DNA of 64,000 bases. Origin: Carex sylvatica (Eukaryota; Streptophyta; Magnoliopsida; Poales; Cyperaceae). A model generated the notes under the pieces. It worked only from the letters and a program-made list of their open reading frames with translations. It did not search any database and had not been told where the DNA came from. Below are positions 24,109 through 36,161 of the stretch, in pieces (position 1 is the stretch's first letter; every line of letters begins with the position of its first letter). Made by a program: the position numbers and the translations under genes. The stretch covers positions 558,001 to 622,000 of the forward strand of contig CAXKVR010000034.1 in assembly GCA_964058845.1 (NCBI GenBank), written 5' to 3'.

Positions 24109-26120
24109 CTAACTCTCTTCGGACTCAGTAGCCGCATCAGAATTTTCGGTCGGCTGGTCCGAAGCGGGTTCAGATTGTGTGTGGCCCGAACCATTGGACA
24201 CTTTGACTAAAGCGGGTCTAAGAAGTCGATCTTTAAGGAAAAAACCACGCTGTACTTCTTCTGAAACTATCCCTGCCTTAAATTTATCTGATTTTTCCCT
24301 TGCAACTGCCTCATGTACCTTTCAGTAAAATGTAGTACATAAAGTATTAGCAAGAAGTCTCACAACACTATGGAAATTTTTTTAAGGGAAGATAACCCTA
24401 ATGCCCCCTAAAAAAATTGAAACATTTATCTTCCAAGTTGTAAGACATTGAACTAATGCAAATTGCTTCTGCATCTCGAAGCTACTCCCCTTTCAATTTA
24501 TTCATTATATGAGAAATGAGAGAAATGCAAGGAATAAGGCATAGCTTAGACTTCGCATGAAGCATGGGTGCTATGAAAACCATACTTTTGATAAAAGCAT
24601 TGTAAGGCATACATAAACTAGCCATATTTAATGGGGATATATTATTTGGTATTTTTTTTGTTCAGAGTTTGCACGAGGTAAGGACCAAGGACAAATATAA
24701 TGCACTGGTTGTCAGAGAAAAATGTCTATACTATTACATGTTCATTTTGTGAATTAAGGTAAAAAGGAAAAATGTATGGAAGCATTGACTTTATTAGGCT
24801 ATTTGCAATATATGATTTAATTTTTTTTCACCATCACTACATACCAGTTTTACTCCATCTATAAATAAGCTAAACCCATGTCAGACTTCAAAAAAAAAAA
24901 AAAAAGCAAAAAATTGTAAATTGAAATTACCGCAGGATCAAAAGGCTTGCCAACAGTCTCTACAATACTCACACCGAGGCTCCTCAAAGTCTCCACAAAT
25001 TGCTTATAAATCCCTTGATAACTAGTACCAATATTCATCTCTTTCTCTGTTTCCAGTACCAACTCTTCCTTGATCTTCTCAAAACTGTCAACTATTGGTA
25101 ACAAGCTCTGTACCACATCCAATTGAATATCTGATGACAATCTTGATTGATCTTTTTCAATTTGTTTTCTGAAATTCTGAAAATCAGCATTCAAACGGAG
25201 AAACTTGTCTTTTCTGGAAGCTATTTCAGATACCATGCTTGTAAGCTTGGATGCAAGATCATTCTTTGCATTTTCAACAGTGCAAATTATCATCTCCATT
25301 TCAGCGACAGACTGATCGTTTCCGGTCAAGATGGCATCTCTGTAGGATTCAATGATGGATTTCATGCTCGGCAAGTCTTCTAAATCAATCTCGGTTTTTT
25401 TACCTCCATTTCTTGTCTGAGGAGAAGAGCTGGAAATGTTTAGCAAATACTTTGTTGTCTAAATAAACCACATGAATGCAACAGAAACAAAATACATTAT
25501 ATGATATATATATGAACTGAAGCTTCAATTTCTCCAAATTAAGCAATTTGCTTTCACTGGAGTCGCACTTTCAATGTACAAAGTGTAAAGTAAAACACGT
25601 GAAAAGAAAAAATTGTTACCTTGCTTGAACTGAGATTTTCTAGGTGATCAATTACAATACGCTAACAACAAATTCTGTCTAAATTTTGCAAGTCTAGACC
25701 CAATTTCAACATTTATTGCTTATCCTTCCCATGAAATATTAAATTATCCAGATATTAAACAAAATTTCTAGGATTTCGGCTATACAAACAACACAAAACC
25801 TAATATTGCTCCATGATTAACTATTTAACTTCTACAAGTGGGCAATAACAAAACGAACAATATATCAGATAAAAAAGAATTAAATGGAAAGGGTAAAAGT
25901 GCACCGTTGGTTCAGTCTCCGCAACTTTGACTGTCGCCACGAGAGATCTCCTCCAATTCTCGGAGACCGCCAGCCGAGCACCTAACCAAACAAAGTTAGA
26001 GCTTTGGCGCGTTGGAAGGGATGCTAGGGTTAGGGTTTTATTCATCTGCTTGTTCGACCTGCTAGAGAAGGGACGACGTCCCAAGGAGAAAGTGCAGTGG
26101 CTTGTTAGAGCAGTCGACAT
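24109..26120 (-). CDS. GrpE-type nucleotide exchange factor, probably plastid (CGE-like)
   Basis: Three exons on the minus strand: 26120-25905, 25416-24931 and 24318-24109. All are phase 0 with GT-AG borders, giving 303 residues. The first exon is Ser/Thr/Arg-rich and poor in acidic residues, resembling a chloroplast transit peptide (about residues 1-70). Exon 2 holds the long coiled-coil (IASRKDKFLRLNADFQNFRK and onwards) and LLPIVDSFEKI, then GVSIVETVGKPFDPA. Exon 3 starts VHEAVARE and carries the GrpE beta domain, GIVSEEVQRGFFLKDRLLRP followed by ALVKVS, before an acidic Ser-rich tail. GrpE dimers drive ADP release from Hsp70/DnaK. The exon 2 acceptor was chosen to keep phase 0; a second AG 12 bases upstream (before CTCTTCTCC) breaks the frame. 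A mitochondrial location cannot be excluded. Confidence 0.93.
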
Positions 26121-26337
26121 TGTCGCAGTACAGAAGCTCCCAGTCGCTGGCTCTCTCTCTCGCCTTGTCTCCGCTCTATCTAAGCAAATTTTATCGACTC
26201 ACGGGACAGCAGAGTCTGATCTGGTCTATTATTTTTTTGGAAGGAAAACTAGTCACTGAAATATGGGCCCACTGGATTCCTTCATATTCAAATTCCCCAA
26301 TCAGAACTCAGAAGAGTTTGTTTAGTTTAGTAAGTCG

Positions 26338-26546
26338 GAGTCGGAGTAGGTCCGATGCCCATTGGACCTACTTTGGTTCGATGGATGTTGTGACCATCCA
26401 ATTGCATCAAGATTCGTGAACTTCGTATTAAAATCCGTACGAGCTTTATCAATTCCGTGTGCACAGATCTTAATACTAATTGTATGGTGATAGAGCCCAT
26501 TGAACCTAAAAGTAGGTCCAATGGGCATCGGACCTACTCCTATCTC
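26338..26546. mobile_element. Short MITE, 209 bp, in the GrpE upstream region
   Basis: The inverted ends share GGAGTAGGTCCGATGCCCAT and TTGGACCTACTTT. Flanks are TAGTAAGTCG at 26328-26337 and 26547-26556, a perfect 10-bp direct repeat, compatible with Mutator-type 9-10-bp duplications. It lies about 220 bp upstream of the GrpE start. No coding capacity. Confidence 0.85.
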
Positions 26547-26644
26547 TAGTAAGTCGGGTTGGTTCCGTGTAGGACTTGTATGTTCGATATCTCGGATGAC
26601 TGAAGGAAGATTCCAGAAAATCTGAGACAACAGAAAAATAAAAA

Positions 26645-27577
26645 GGGGAAAGTTTCATGTATACCCCTCATAAACCTTGAAATTGTGTATAGCCTCTCTA
26701 AAATTTAATATCATATTTACCCTCCTGAATTTTAAAAACTTACAAATGTATCCATTTTATTAACTGTTCTATTCAAACTCATTTTAAGTTTATAAAATAC
26801 TCATTTTATTCTTTATTAAAATAAAAATAAAAAATATTTAGCATACTTAATAAAAAAATAGTCAGTCTTTTAATTGTTCGATTTTAGGAGCAAATGATTC
26901 ATCTTCTAACTTGTCACAAATAGAGAAATAAATTATTTGTCCTTAAATACATATCAATTAGAAGATTTTTTTTTTTTACATATACTGCATATTTATAATT
27001 TTTTAATAAAGAGTAAAATAGACATTTTATAGATTTAAAAATGACTTTTGGCATAAAAGTCAATAAATTAGATAAATTTGTAGAGTTTTAGATAAATAAA
27101 TTTATATTATGAATTTTAGATGTGAAAATACATAATTAGAGTAGAACTAGGGTGTTTCTAAGTTCACCAAGCTTCTTTGTAAATTTAATTCTAAAACCTA
27201 TCGAATTAGCTTCAAATAACAAATCTAAACCGTTGAAATCATTCTACCTTATGAGTGATGTACCTGTGTCAAAATTTTTAAGTTTCAAATTAGTTTAGTA
27301 TAAAGTCTAGTGATCAAAATTAGAAGGTTTATAAATTACTTTTAATGCATTTATTTTTTGGATGTCTTTTGATCACTTGAATCTATACAAAATTAATTTA
27401 AAATTTAATTTTTTTTCATGTAAACACATTACTCATAAATCAGAAGAATTTTAACGATTTATATTCGTCGTTTAAACTCAATCCGATTGAATTCACACAG
27501 AAACTCGGTGACTTTAGGAACACCCTGTTTCTGCTCACATAATTACGATATTTTTAGGGTATAACATGAAATTCCTG
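26645..27577. mobile_element. Foldback element of the TATACCCCTC family, split by a younger MITE
   Basis: The left arm starts GGGGAAAGTTTCATGTATAC followed by CCCTC; the reverse of the right end is CAGGAATTTCATGTTATACC. Internal segments (TTAATATCATATTTACCCTC, AAAACTTACAAATGTATCC) are repeated in inverted form near 27060-27125. The right arm is interrupted at 27139-27536 by an inserted MITE and resumes after it. Related copies are at 42537, 46908 and 52020. No clear target duplication remains. Confidence 0.7.
27139..27536. mobile_element. MITE, same family as 1861-2237, nested in the 26645 element
   Basis: Ends: GAGTAGAACTAGGGTGTTTC on the left and the reverse of GAACACCCTGTTTCTGCTC on the right. 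The flanking sequence ACATAATTA is perfectly duplicated at 27130-27138 and 27537-27545, a 9-bp Mutator-type target duplication. Removing the element and one duplicate restores the continuity of the surrounding foldback arm. Confidence 0.88.
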
Positions 27578-27922
27578 TTTTTGGATGAACCCGAGCATAT
27601 ACATCGGAAAAATCCTCCATTTAATCTCATCCGTTAATGCTTCATCCATCGGCTCTAATGTTAAGAGAAAGTTATTAATTTCTATCCTTACGTCCATCCA
27701 ATAGAACAAGAAGAAGAAAGGGCTGTTGCATACTTGCATGCACATGGAGCACATGAGGTGCTAATCCGCACCACAACTCGACCGAGTAGGGCTAGCATTC
27801 CTGGGTTGTTCTCTGTGAACCATGTTCTCGTAATGTTTATTCAGTAAGAAGAGAGGAGCTTCTAGCCTTGTACCTTGTTATTAAGCTGTCGAAGAAGAAA
27901 CGCTCCCAAATCTCCTGTTGCT
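27578..27922. promoter_or_regulatory. Upstream region of the F-box gene
   Basis: About 345 bp between the transposon cluster and the F-box ATG, the only unique sequence immediately upstream. It presumably contains the core promoter and leader. No box can be assigned with confidence. Confidence 0.4.
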
Positions 27923-30900
27923 ATGGCGTCAGGTAACCTGATAACCTCCTAACTTTTGTCAATTCAAATTATTTTAGTTTACGACGACGAATTGAAGTCA
28001 CCAGATTGCAAATTGTTTTCTCCTCTCAGATGATCATTTCTCCCTTATTAGTTCGCTCTAATTTGATGAATTAATATTTCTCTAATATTTTCCTCCCATG
28101 AATTATAGCACGAAATTAGAGAAGATTGTTTTTGTGCGAATAAAGAAATAGCATTTTTCAGGCTTTAATTCTCTACCAGTTACTCAGCTTGCAAAAATGA
28201 TACCGAATTAATGCAGATGTGTCAATAGGAGTTCCATCAGAGCTTGATCTTCTTTCTCATAAAAGAAGCATGCAATACATCATACCAGATAGGCCATGGC
28301 TAAGTAAGTGCAAATTAATAATTGAATCAATTTTGTTGCAATTTTGTTGGTTCTGTTGTTGATTACCCTCTAAAAGAAATCTGTTTGAAATTGGTTAACT
28401 TGCTCTCGTACCAGGCCTCTATGGGATCAGAGTTCAGCCTATTGCACCATTTGGCAGTGCAAGCAGTCAGCCGTTTTACGATCCTGCCCTCATTCACCGA
28501 GTATTACCCGACGAATTGCTTTTCGAGGTGTGACTAAAAGTATCTGGTGATTTCCTAAGTTGGATCCTTTTTAAGCCATGTCCTATTAGAAATATAAAAA
28601 GTATCCTTTAACAGGTTTTCTCCAGGATGAAACCATTTACACTTGGAAGGGCATCATGCGTGTGCCGCAAGTGGAAGTATACGATTCGTAACCCATGCCT
28701 ATGGCGTGCTGCATGTCTCAAAACTTGGCAGGTTTAAAGCAGATAATATTTAGTATTCCTTTTTTGTTTTATTTTTATTTAGCCACACAAATTTGTCCCT
28801 GTCGTATCACCAAGTTCTCTTTTTGGCCCTTCAAGTTTTGAATTTCTGATTTTGTTACTAAACATTCAAAGTTGGTCAATTTGATCCTTCAACCATTTTT
28901 CAGTGAAATGATGGAAAAAATGCATGCACGGAAAAAAAAGTCCCAGATAACTTTTTGAAGACAAGCTTTGACTAAGAATTTTTGTCCATTTTAATGATAA
29001 TTGGTAGGTGCGACCAAAATTTGTCAAATTCAAATATTTAGAAACCCTAATGGGAAACTGAATGAGAACAAAATGGAAATCATTGGTACGTAAACCATTG
29101 TGTAATTTTTTTTTTCCATTACTTAGTTTCTGACTCTTTGAGGACTTGAATTCTAGAATTCGGGGACAGAGATGAACTACCATATAGTGCAAACATTGTT
29201 TGATGGATCTTGGAGGAAAATGTGGGTTTATAGACCCCGCATTCGCATGGATGGTAGGTTTTCTGTGAAGACGTATATCTTTAAGTTTTGAAGGGTTATT
29301 AAATAATGTTGCTTCTATTAAATTTCCAGGTTTGTATGTCAGTAGAAATACTTACATTCATACTGGGATTCCGGAGTTTAAGTTTACAAAAACTGTCCAT
29401 GTGGTATGATATCATCCTTTTATAGCCTGAACGTACCTTTTGTATTTTAAGATAAGAAAGAATTCTTCACTTATCATTTCGATGTTATAAGAGTTATTGA
29501 TCTTGTTCAGGTCTGCTATTACCGCTATATCAGATTTTATCCAAGTGGCAAGTTCCTATACAAGGTCTGTATTTTTTCTAAGGATCTGCATGTTTCTTTA
29601 TTAATGTATATGCCCATTAGACATGGGATCACCTCTTGAAATATTATACCTCATATGTATTATTATTCAGTCACCGTAGAAAGATGGAGCTGGTTGTCTG
29701 TTTACAAAGCATCCTCTGAAAGATTTGAATATGTTAAATTTAAAGAGCTGTTTTTTCTTATTTCTTATTCTAGATATCTTCTTTAAAAGTTAGAGAGGTT
29801 GTGAAATGCATGCATTTTCGTGCAGCCAAATCTGATTGTGTTTTCAAGGGTGATTATTTATTAACTGGTGACGAGGTACTTCAAAAGTCTTTGGCTTCTA
29901 TATTTGTTCAGTTCTTATTTATTAATTTGGTTTTAGTTGCTTCATTTTTGTTATTACCTAATCAGGTAGAATCTGCTCTAGTCTACCCAGGCATGCGTTA
30001 TACTCTCCTTAGAATGCGTCTTAGGTATTATTTTGTTTCCAATGCTTCCTTTTCCAAAGCTTTGACGTATTCTCTTTCAAAGAAAGAAGAAAAATGAGAA
30101 AGAAGGTGGTGTTTGGTTGTGGACTAAACCTAATAAGGCCTTATTTGGTTATTTCAACTTAGGCCGACCTAACTATTCATGTTTGGTTGATGCCTAAAGG
30201 TATACCTTAACTTAAGCTATTCCTTGTTTGGTAGGAATTTGGTGGCTTAAGGCATGACTAAATTTGTTTTTGTAATGGAATTGTAACTATTATGCCCCTT
30301 ATTTCTTAAAACCTTTACAAATTGGTTCCTGTCATTTTCAAAACCTGTACCAGTACTCCAAGCTCACTGGTACCGACCAATACTAGTAATAGTATTACTT
30401 ATCAATTACAAGGGGGGCATTTGGCATGGGTACGGTGCATTTCTCACTAGGTACAAGCATAAAAAGTTAAATGAGAAGTACAAGTGGTAATCAGGTTTGA
30501 GCCCGATAAGGGCTTAATCTACGCACAATATTATTTTGTCTTACAAAATTTATAATACAAGTAATAAAACTGTTCTTCGGTTTTTTTTTGATTGAAAGGA
30601 ATTGTACAAGAAAATAAGTTCTATACTTCTGTACAAATTAATTCTTCTTAGAGATGCACATTGCATTTAGCGAATCTTGTTTAATTCTAACTTATATATA
30701 TACCAATTTATTTTGTCAAAAATATGTTGGTTTGATGAACAAAAAAATTATTTATTTGTAGTACATTTTCATAAAATGTTTTATTTAGTTATTTTCTAGC
30801 TTGCATATTTTGTTAATTTAGCAAGTTATGCCTTTTTTTAATTTTTTTTGTTGATTCTATAATTGATAAAGTTATAAGTTCTTGTATTTAATTGTTTATT

Positions 30901-32011
30901 TTACATTCCTTAAAGAAGTGACTGAAAATAGTAAAAATAATGAAAAGTTAGGCCCCTGGAGAGGTGGGTTTTAGGCCAATTCTAAAGGTCGGCTTATTCT
31001 ATCTTAGTCCGGCTCAATTAAACTACATGTGGCGGAATAAATGAGGCTTAAGTCCTTATTCCACTATTTAGTCCACAACCAAACATCATCGAAAGGATTA
31101 GTATTTTTATCATGTTTCATAGATTTTTTTTTTTAATGATGTTCCACCAAACTGATGTGGAAAAAAATGATCTACCTTAGCTTGGAGTAAGCAATTTAAT
31201 TCGGAGTAACTTTACTCCACAACCAAACATGACCATTAGCCGATAGAAGTTTCCGTACAAGCCTACGAGGTGAAACAAACCTGCATCACTGCTTTGCAAT
31301 TGTGTAAATGAACAAGTTTAAAAATTTGCTCCAACAAAAACCCTATTATGCCCTTTCCCATTAACACCTCTGCCCCAAAGAAATGAAAATAAAATAAGTA
31401 ATTATTTACTAATGGTGAATTTTGTCTTTAGATTGAGAGGGACGGTAGTTGGAGCGGACAATAGATTGGATTTGTTGAAGATTCTAACAACAGGAGTTGA
31501 TAAGAACGAATTGAAGAACAGAGAGAATATTCTCAGTTTAGTTGAGGGATGGGAGGAGGATGAATCACACGACCCCGACGTGCCAGCTGTATCGCACAGC
31601 CGTGGCATGACCCCCTTTGTTTTTGTTCCCTTTGAGGAGGTATAGCATATAATCATATAAATATTCAGATCTAGCCTTCTTGTTTAAGGCAATTTTCTTC
31701 TATACTACATCCAGCATCAATTGGTGCAAGGGGCATTTTATGTACTTGAACAAAAAAAGAAAGAAAGAAAGAAAGAGAGTAAAAATGAGAAGAATAAGAA
31801 AGAGTTGAGGTATTTTGGTACATTGGATCTTCTGATCCGACGAGCATATAACTATGTATTGCCAACGATTTTGGTGGGATGAACTTGTTATGGTGCTTTG
31901 GGATTTTTGACATATCTTTCTTTATCTTCTTTTGCCTTGTTATTGTTTCAGGCTGAGACATCGGTGTTGAATCTCCCAGTGGAGAAGATGGACTACTACG
32001 TTCCTGGTTGA
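27923..32011 (+). CDS. FBP7: F-box protein, orthologue-like of Arabidopsis FBP7
   Basis: Eleven exons: 27923-27932, 28217-28303, 28415-28527, 28615-28731, 29157-29253, 29330-29403, 29511-29564, 29774-29875, 29966-30024, 31432-31639 and 31952-32011. They join in phase to 326 residues, close to the length I recall for the Arabidopsis protein. The F-box is [20 protein letters not shown] then [11 protein letters not shown] (about residues 58-90). Downstream blocks [61 protein letters not shown] and [13 protein letters not shown] match that family strongly. F-box proteins recruit substrates to SCF ubiquitin ligases; FBP7 has been linked to translation under temperature stress. The exon 5 acceptor at 29156 was chosen because it restores [12 protein letters not shown], matching the family length. 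Intron 9 (1.4 kb) contains a transposon. Confidence 0.95.
30103..31090. mobile_element. Terminal-inverted-repeat element in intron 9 of the F-box gene
   Basis: GGTGTTTGGTTGTGGACTAA near 30105-30126 is mirrored by TTAGTCCACAACCAAACATC near 31069-31088, and the inner AATAAGG/CCTTATT blocks also pair. The ends resemble PIF/Harbinger- or hAT-type MITEs, but I could not find a certain target duplication, so the superfamily is open. A further ACTCCACAACCAAACATGAC at about 31210-31230 suggests a second partial copy. No transposase. Confidence 0.7.
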
Positions 32012-32528
32012 TCATTGTAATGCTTTGCTGTATTGTGTACATAAAACTGTTCTCTTTGTAGTTTTATCATTCTTGTCATTGGTGGCCTTACCTTATGTGA
32101 CTCATATGTTGTTTTCGTCTTGAGGTATCATGTAACATCAAGCTGCAAGAGATGATTTGATTGTATAATATGTCGTGTTTGTTAATGTTAAGGAACAGCG
32201 TGTAATGTATGAGCTTTTATCAGAATGAACTAATAATTTGTGTGAGACTAATGGCAATAAATTGTTGACAAAATATCGGACCAATTTGATTGTTAGGCGT
32301 TCAAAACAGCATGATAAAGAGAATTTTTTTTCCTTTTTATTGATAAAAACATGCCTTCATTATTTTAAAAATCTTTTCCAAACTTCGTGCCAGCTGTAAA
32401 CCTAGCATAAACTACTAAATATTTCAAACTGCTTAACGCGGTTCTGCTTTTATTATGTTACAAACTGAAACAGCTACAAACACTTTTCTCACATACATGT
32501 ATTACAAGATAGAATCACTATCAGTATA
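32012..32528. other. Convergent intergenic interval
   Basis: 517 bp between the stop codons of the F-box gene and the acetyltransferase gene, which face each other. It should hold both 3' untranslated regions. Nothing else is seen. Confidence 0.4.
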
Positions 32529-32971
32529 TCACATAGACGATTTGAGTTCTTCCTTGTAAACCAGAGAGCCCCAAGCCGGGTTCTTAGGAAGATAAGTATC
32601 CTGTAAAAATTGACGAAAAGTAAAAAAGAAATTAAGATTGGTTAAGGAATTCAATGGTGGAGTAATCAATGTCAGAAACGAAATGGGGAGACGAACTCAA
32701 CACGTACAGAGATGTAGGAGCAGGTGGGGATGACGGGAAGCGAGAGGCTCCGAGCGTGCACAAAGGCGGCGTCACAGAGCTTGGCCGCGAGGCCCATGCC
32801 GCGCTTGGAGCGGGGAACGAAGGTGTGCGTCATGTCCATGGCGGTTTTCCCCTCTCCGATCTGCATCAGGTGGTACTGCAGAAACGCCTCCCTGTCCTCC
32901 GTCTCGAATCTCTCCGCCTTCTCGTTCCAGTTTATCTCCGCTCTGCTCGCTTCCTCCTCCTTCCCCGCCAT
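32529..32971 (-). CDS. Small GNAT-fold acetyltransferase (At1g77540-like)
   Basis: Two exons on the minus strand, 32971-32708 and 32600-32529, joined in phase 0 through a GTACGT donor, give 111 residues. The motifs FLQYHLMQIGEGKTAMDMTH and FVPRSKRGMGLAAKLCDAAF, then PVIPTCSYISDTYLPKNPAW, fit the short GCN5-related family typified by Arabidopsis At1g77540 and animal NATD1. In that family the RGxGxA-type loop binds acetyl-CoA and a Cys in the TCSY segment (here Cys84) sits in the active-site region. Substrate is uncertain; weak histone acetylation has been reported for the Arabidopsis protein. Length equals the family norm. The gene is convergent with the F-box gene and in tandem with VHA-c. 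Confidence 0.92.
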
Positions 32972-33951
32972 GTTTCGATTACTATATTTGATTATTTCTT
33001 CTCTCCTCTTTTTCTTTCCCTTTCAAGTTAATTTAAACTCTTTGCCCTCTTTTTCTGTCGTACTGTTCTGTACTTTGATTTGTTACCAAGAGTATACATG
33101 GACGGTAATGGACAAGTGCTAAATCCGTAAATATTTGGATTTGCTTCCTGGGATTTTGGTAGATATGGCACGAATCTTGTCGTGAATCTTGATGCGTATC
33201 GATCGACTTTGACTTGACATCGGACAAAATTTGATCTTATATGATATTCGGTTCACCCCTGTTTTCTTCACAAATTCGGATTCGGTACCTTGTGTGAGAT
33301 TTTTGACTCGGTTTCTTAACAAATTGGGAAACATTCATGTGTACCTCTCTCAAAAACCTCGCACGTATTTCTCCTCCTAATTTGTTCGAGATGAATATGA
33401 GATTATTCAGGACATTGTCACCCAGCACATATTTTGAAATCAATTGTTTAATTTTTCAAGCAATATATTTTATTCAGTGAATGCTACAAGCAAATGACAA
33501 CATAATACAAAGATTTTTTGATAGAAAAAACAAAATAACATCAGCGACAAAAAGGAACGAGCAAACTAACCTCCTAAACACCAAAAGCAAGATATGCTAG
33601 TCCACCGAAAGCAATCCAACAAACAGCCTTAAAATAATGCTCTTGTATAAAAATAAAAAGGCCAAGGCCAATAACAGATTAACAGAATAAATACATTCAT
33701 TTAATTTAATCCGTCTACCGTGAAACTAAAGATCTTATTCCTCCCAAATAAACACCATAGAAGTCTTATAACCATTCGGTCTGTTCCCGGCAATAACAAA
33801 AAGCTTCAAGCTTTTGAACAGCTCATCATTGCACTCTGACAAGGCGAACAAACAATAGAATATATAGAAACACAAAACAGAAAGGTAGCATTGTACAAAA
33901 GATCATCATTTAGTGACAACAAAAGGACCTCTTATAAATTGAGGTGAATTT
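32972..33951. other. Intergenic region between acetyltransferase and VHA-c
   Basis: Promoter side of the acetyltransferase gene and 3' side of VHA-c. Several overlapping open stretches around 33030-33440 have no recognisable domain. No repeat structure is obvious. Confidence 0.35.
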
Positions 33952-36161
33952 TTAGTCGGCACGAGATTGGCCGGCACGGGACGAGAGGATGATGCCGACA
34001 ATGAGGCCATAAAGAGCAAGCGCTTCAGCAAAGATGAGGATCAGAATCATTCCCACAAACAGTTTTGGTTGCTGTGCGTTAGCCCTGAAAATTACAGCAT
34101 ATGGTTAGTAAAATAGAAATTAGAAATCTATTCTCTAGTGCTAATACCAATGGAATTTGTGTCTCTATAAAAAATGATAACAAGTAGCTCTATTGCTTCA
34201 CAAACAACCTAGTTCAATTTAAACAAAATGAGTATAAATAAGTGGAATTTAGAAATTGAAAACAGTATAGGTATTCCAAATATTTTCCTGTGGTTCTATA
34301 AAATCTCATCAAAATCTATTGTGTTATTCCAAATATTTTATTGTGGCCCTAATAAACATTGCCCAAGATCTTAGTAACCAAATTAATACTTACAAATGGT
34401 TCTCCTTGAGATTGTTTTATCGGTGATCAGGCACAAATTGCCCAATTACATTAAAATCTATCAAAATGTTGTATCCCAATAAAATAAGACATGGTATGGA
34501 CTAATCTACAAAAAATGTACAATATCTTATGCAACACCCCCATAAACCACACTTACTTCAAAAGATACTCAAATTACACCTTACTATTGATCACTCCTTA
34601 AGGATAAACAAATGGAAGGGAATGATCAGTATTTTAAGCATTTAGACCCTTCTTTTGTTCAAAATTATATGAGTTATTATGCATCTTTCATGAGGATATA
34701 TGACATTTCCCTGATTGACACTCATTAGAAAAAGCAAACACAAATGCGAACTGATACAGACAGTTTAAAAAATTAGCAACCAAGATATCTTATCTTCACA
34801 TAATCATATAAAATCTAGCAAAATCTGGCAAACACATCCACATTCCTAAAGGAATTTGTCGATTTCGACTTTAAAGAGTTCAAATTACATAAGAAGAGGG
34901 GAAAAAAAATCAAACCTGACACCGGCGTCACCAACAATACCAATAGCCATACCAGCCGACAAACCAGCAAGGCCACAGGCAAGACCAGATGAGAGGTGTG
35001 CATAGCCATCAAAAAGGTAGTACGACTTGGCCTTGGGGTTAATACCTGTACTGATAATGACAGCTATGATGAGGCCATAAATACCAAGCACACCAGCCAT
35101 GACAACTGGTACAATCGATTTCATCACCAGCTCGGGTCGCATCACACCCATTGAGGCCACACCAACTCCACTTTTCGCTGTACCGTATGCAGCCCCCATG
35201 CCTAAAACAAAGAAAATTCTTTGTGAGAGAAGTTACAACTTATCATTGCTACTTATACATCGCCCATCTAAGTTTTAAAATATACAATATGAAATTTGAC
35301 TTTCAACTGGAGCTTCATCTTCTACAAAACAGATCATTTTCATCTTTCGTTTACTTCATTAATGGTTGATCTAGTTATTCAAGTTCCACGAGATATGACA
35401 GGATAAATGTTTTTTCCCCTCTGAAATCACACCATATGGACATCCACGAATTAGTTTTCTAACTATTACAAAATAATACTTCATCTACTAATAGATTAAA
35501 TATATTAGTTTTGACAAAAACATTATACTTCCAGTAATATGCCTATAAGGAGGTCCAATGCATTTTTTAATTACAGTACAGCCTACCAAAATTTTGGGAG
35601 AGAAATAGTAGACTTGATTATTAGAGTTCGGTCCGGAGTATATAGGTAAATACTCTCCGGAATAATGTCAACTCTACGCATTATAGCTGCCTCATTCCAT
35701 CTGTTAAAATGCTATGATCTGATCTGTCATGATGCTTATAAACTATTTTTCTCGATAAGGATTGCTTTGCTTTTTCAAATTAATATCTCTTGGTATATAC
35801 TTCATTTCAAAAGTCGCCCTTCATGACTGCAGCTTAGGATGTATACATACAATTAAATTGTATAGATCCGAAATTCAGCTTTCTAAGAACAAAACGACAA
35901 GAAAAAAAAAGACGAAATTAAACTAATCTGCAACCCCCCACCTAAGATAATTTCGATTCTCTGGTACAGTTTATTTACTCGCGTCTACTATCCCGTCTCA
36001 GGTAATTAACCAAACAAAATCACAAATTAACGAAAATTGCAAGGTTTAAAGACAGTAATAGAATAAAGTAAAGGGAAAATACAGGAAAAGACGAGGGCAG
36101 CCGCAGCTCCGAGGAATCCAAAGAAGGGGGCAGTCTCATCTCCGCTGAAAGTAGACGACAT
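33952..36161 (-). CDS. VHA-c: V-type proton ATPase 16 kDa proteolipid subunit c
   Basis: Three exons on the minus strand: 36161-36083, 35201-34916 and 34084-33952, giving 165 residues, the standard plant length. It starts [20 protein letters not shown]. Four hydrophobic helices are present; the second half of helix 4 reads [20 protein letters not shown] and contains the proton-carrying Glu (position 142). [20 protein letters not shown] and the Gly-rich helix interiors are family hallmarks. Subunit c forms the membrane ring of the V0 sector that pumps protons into vacuole and Golgi compartments. The intron positions split Cys27 and an Arg before ANAQQPKLF. No anomalies; an ordinary active gene by appearance. 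Confidence 0.97.

Noticed and set aside
32669..33122. Plus-strand frames of 120 and 132 codons
   Set aside because: Antisense shadows of acetyltransferase exon 1, whose GNAT motifs are on the minus strand.
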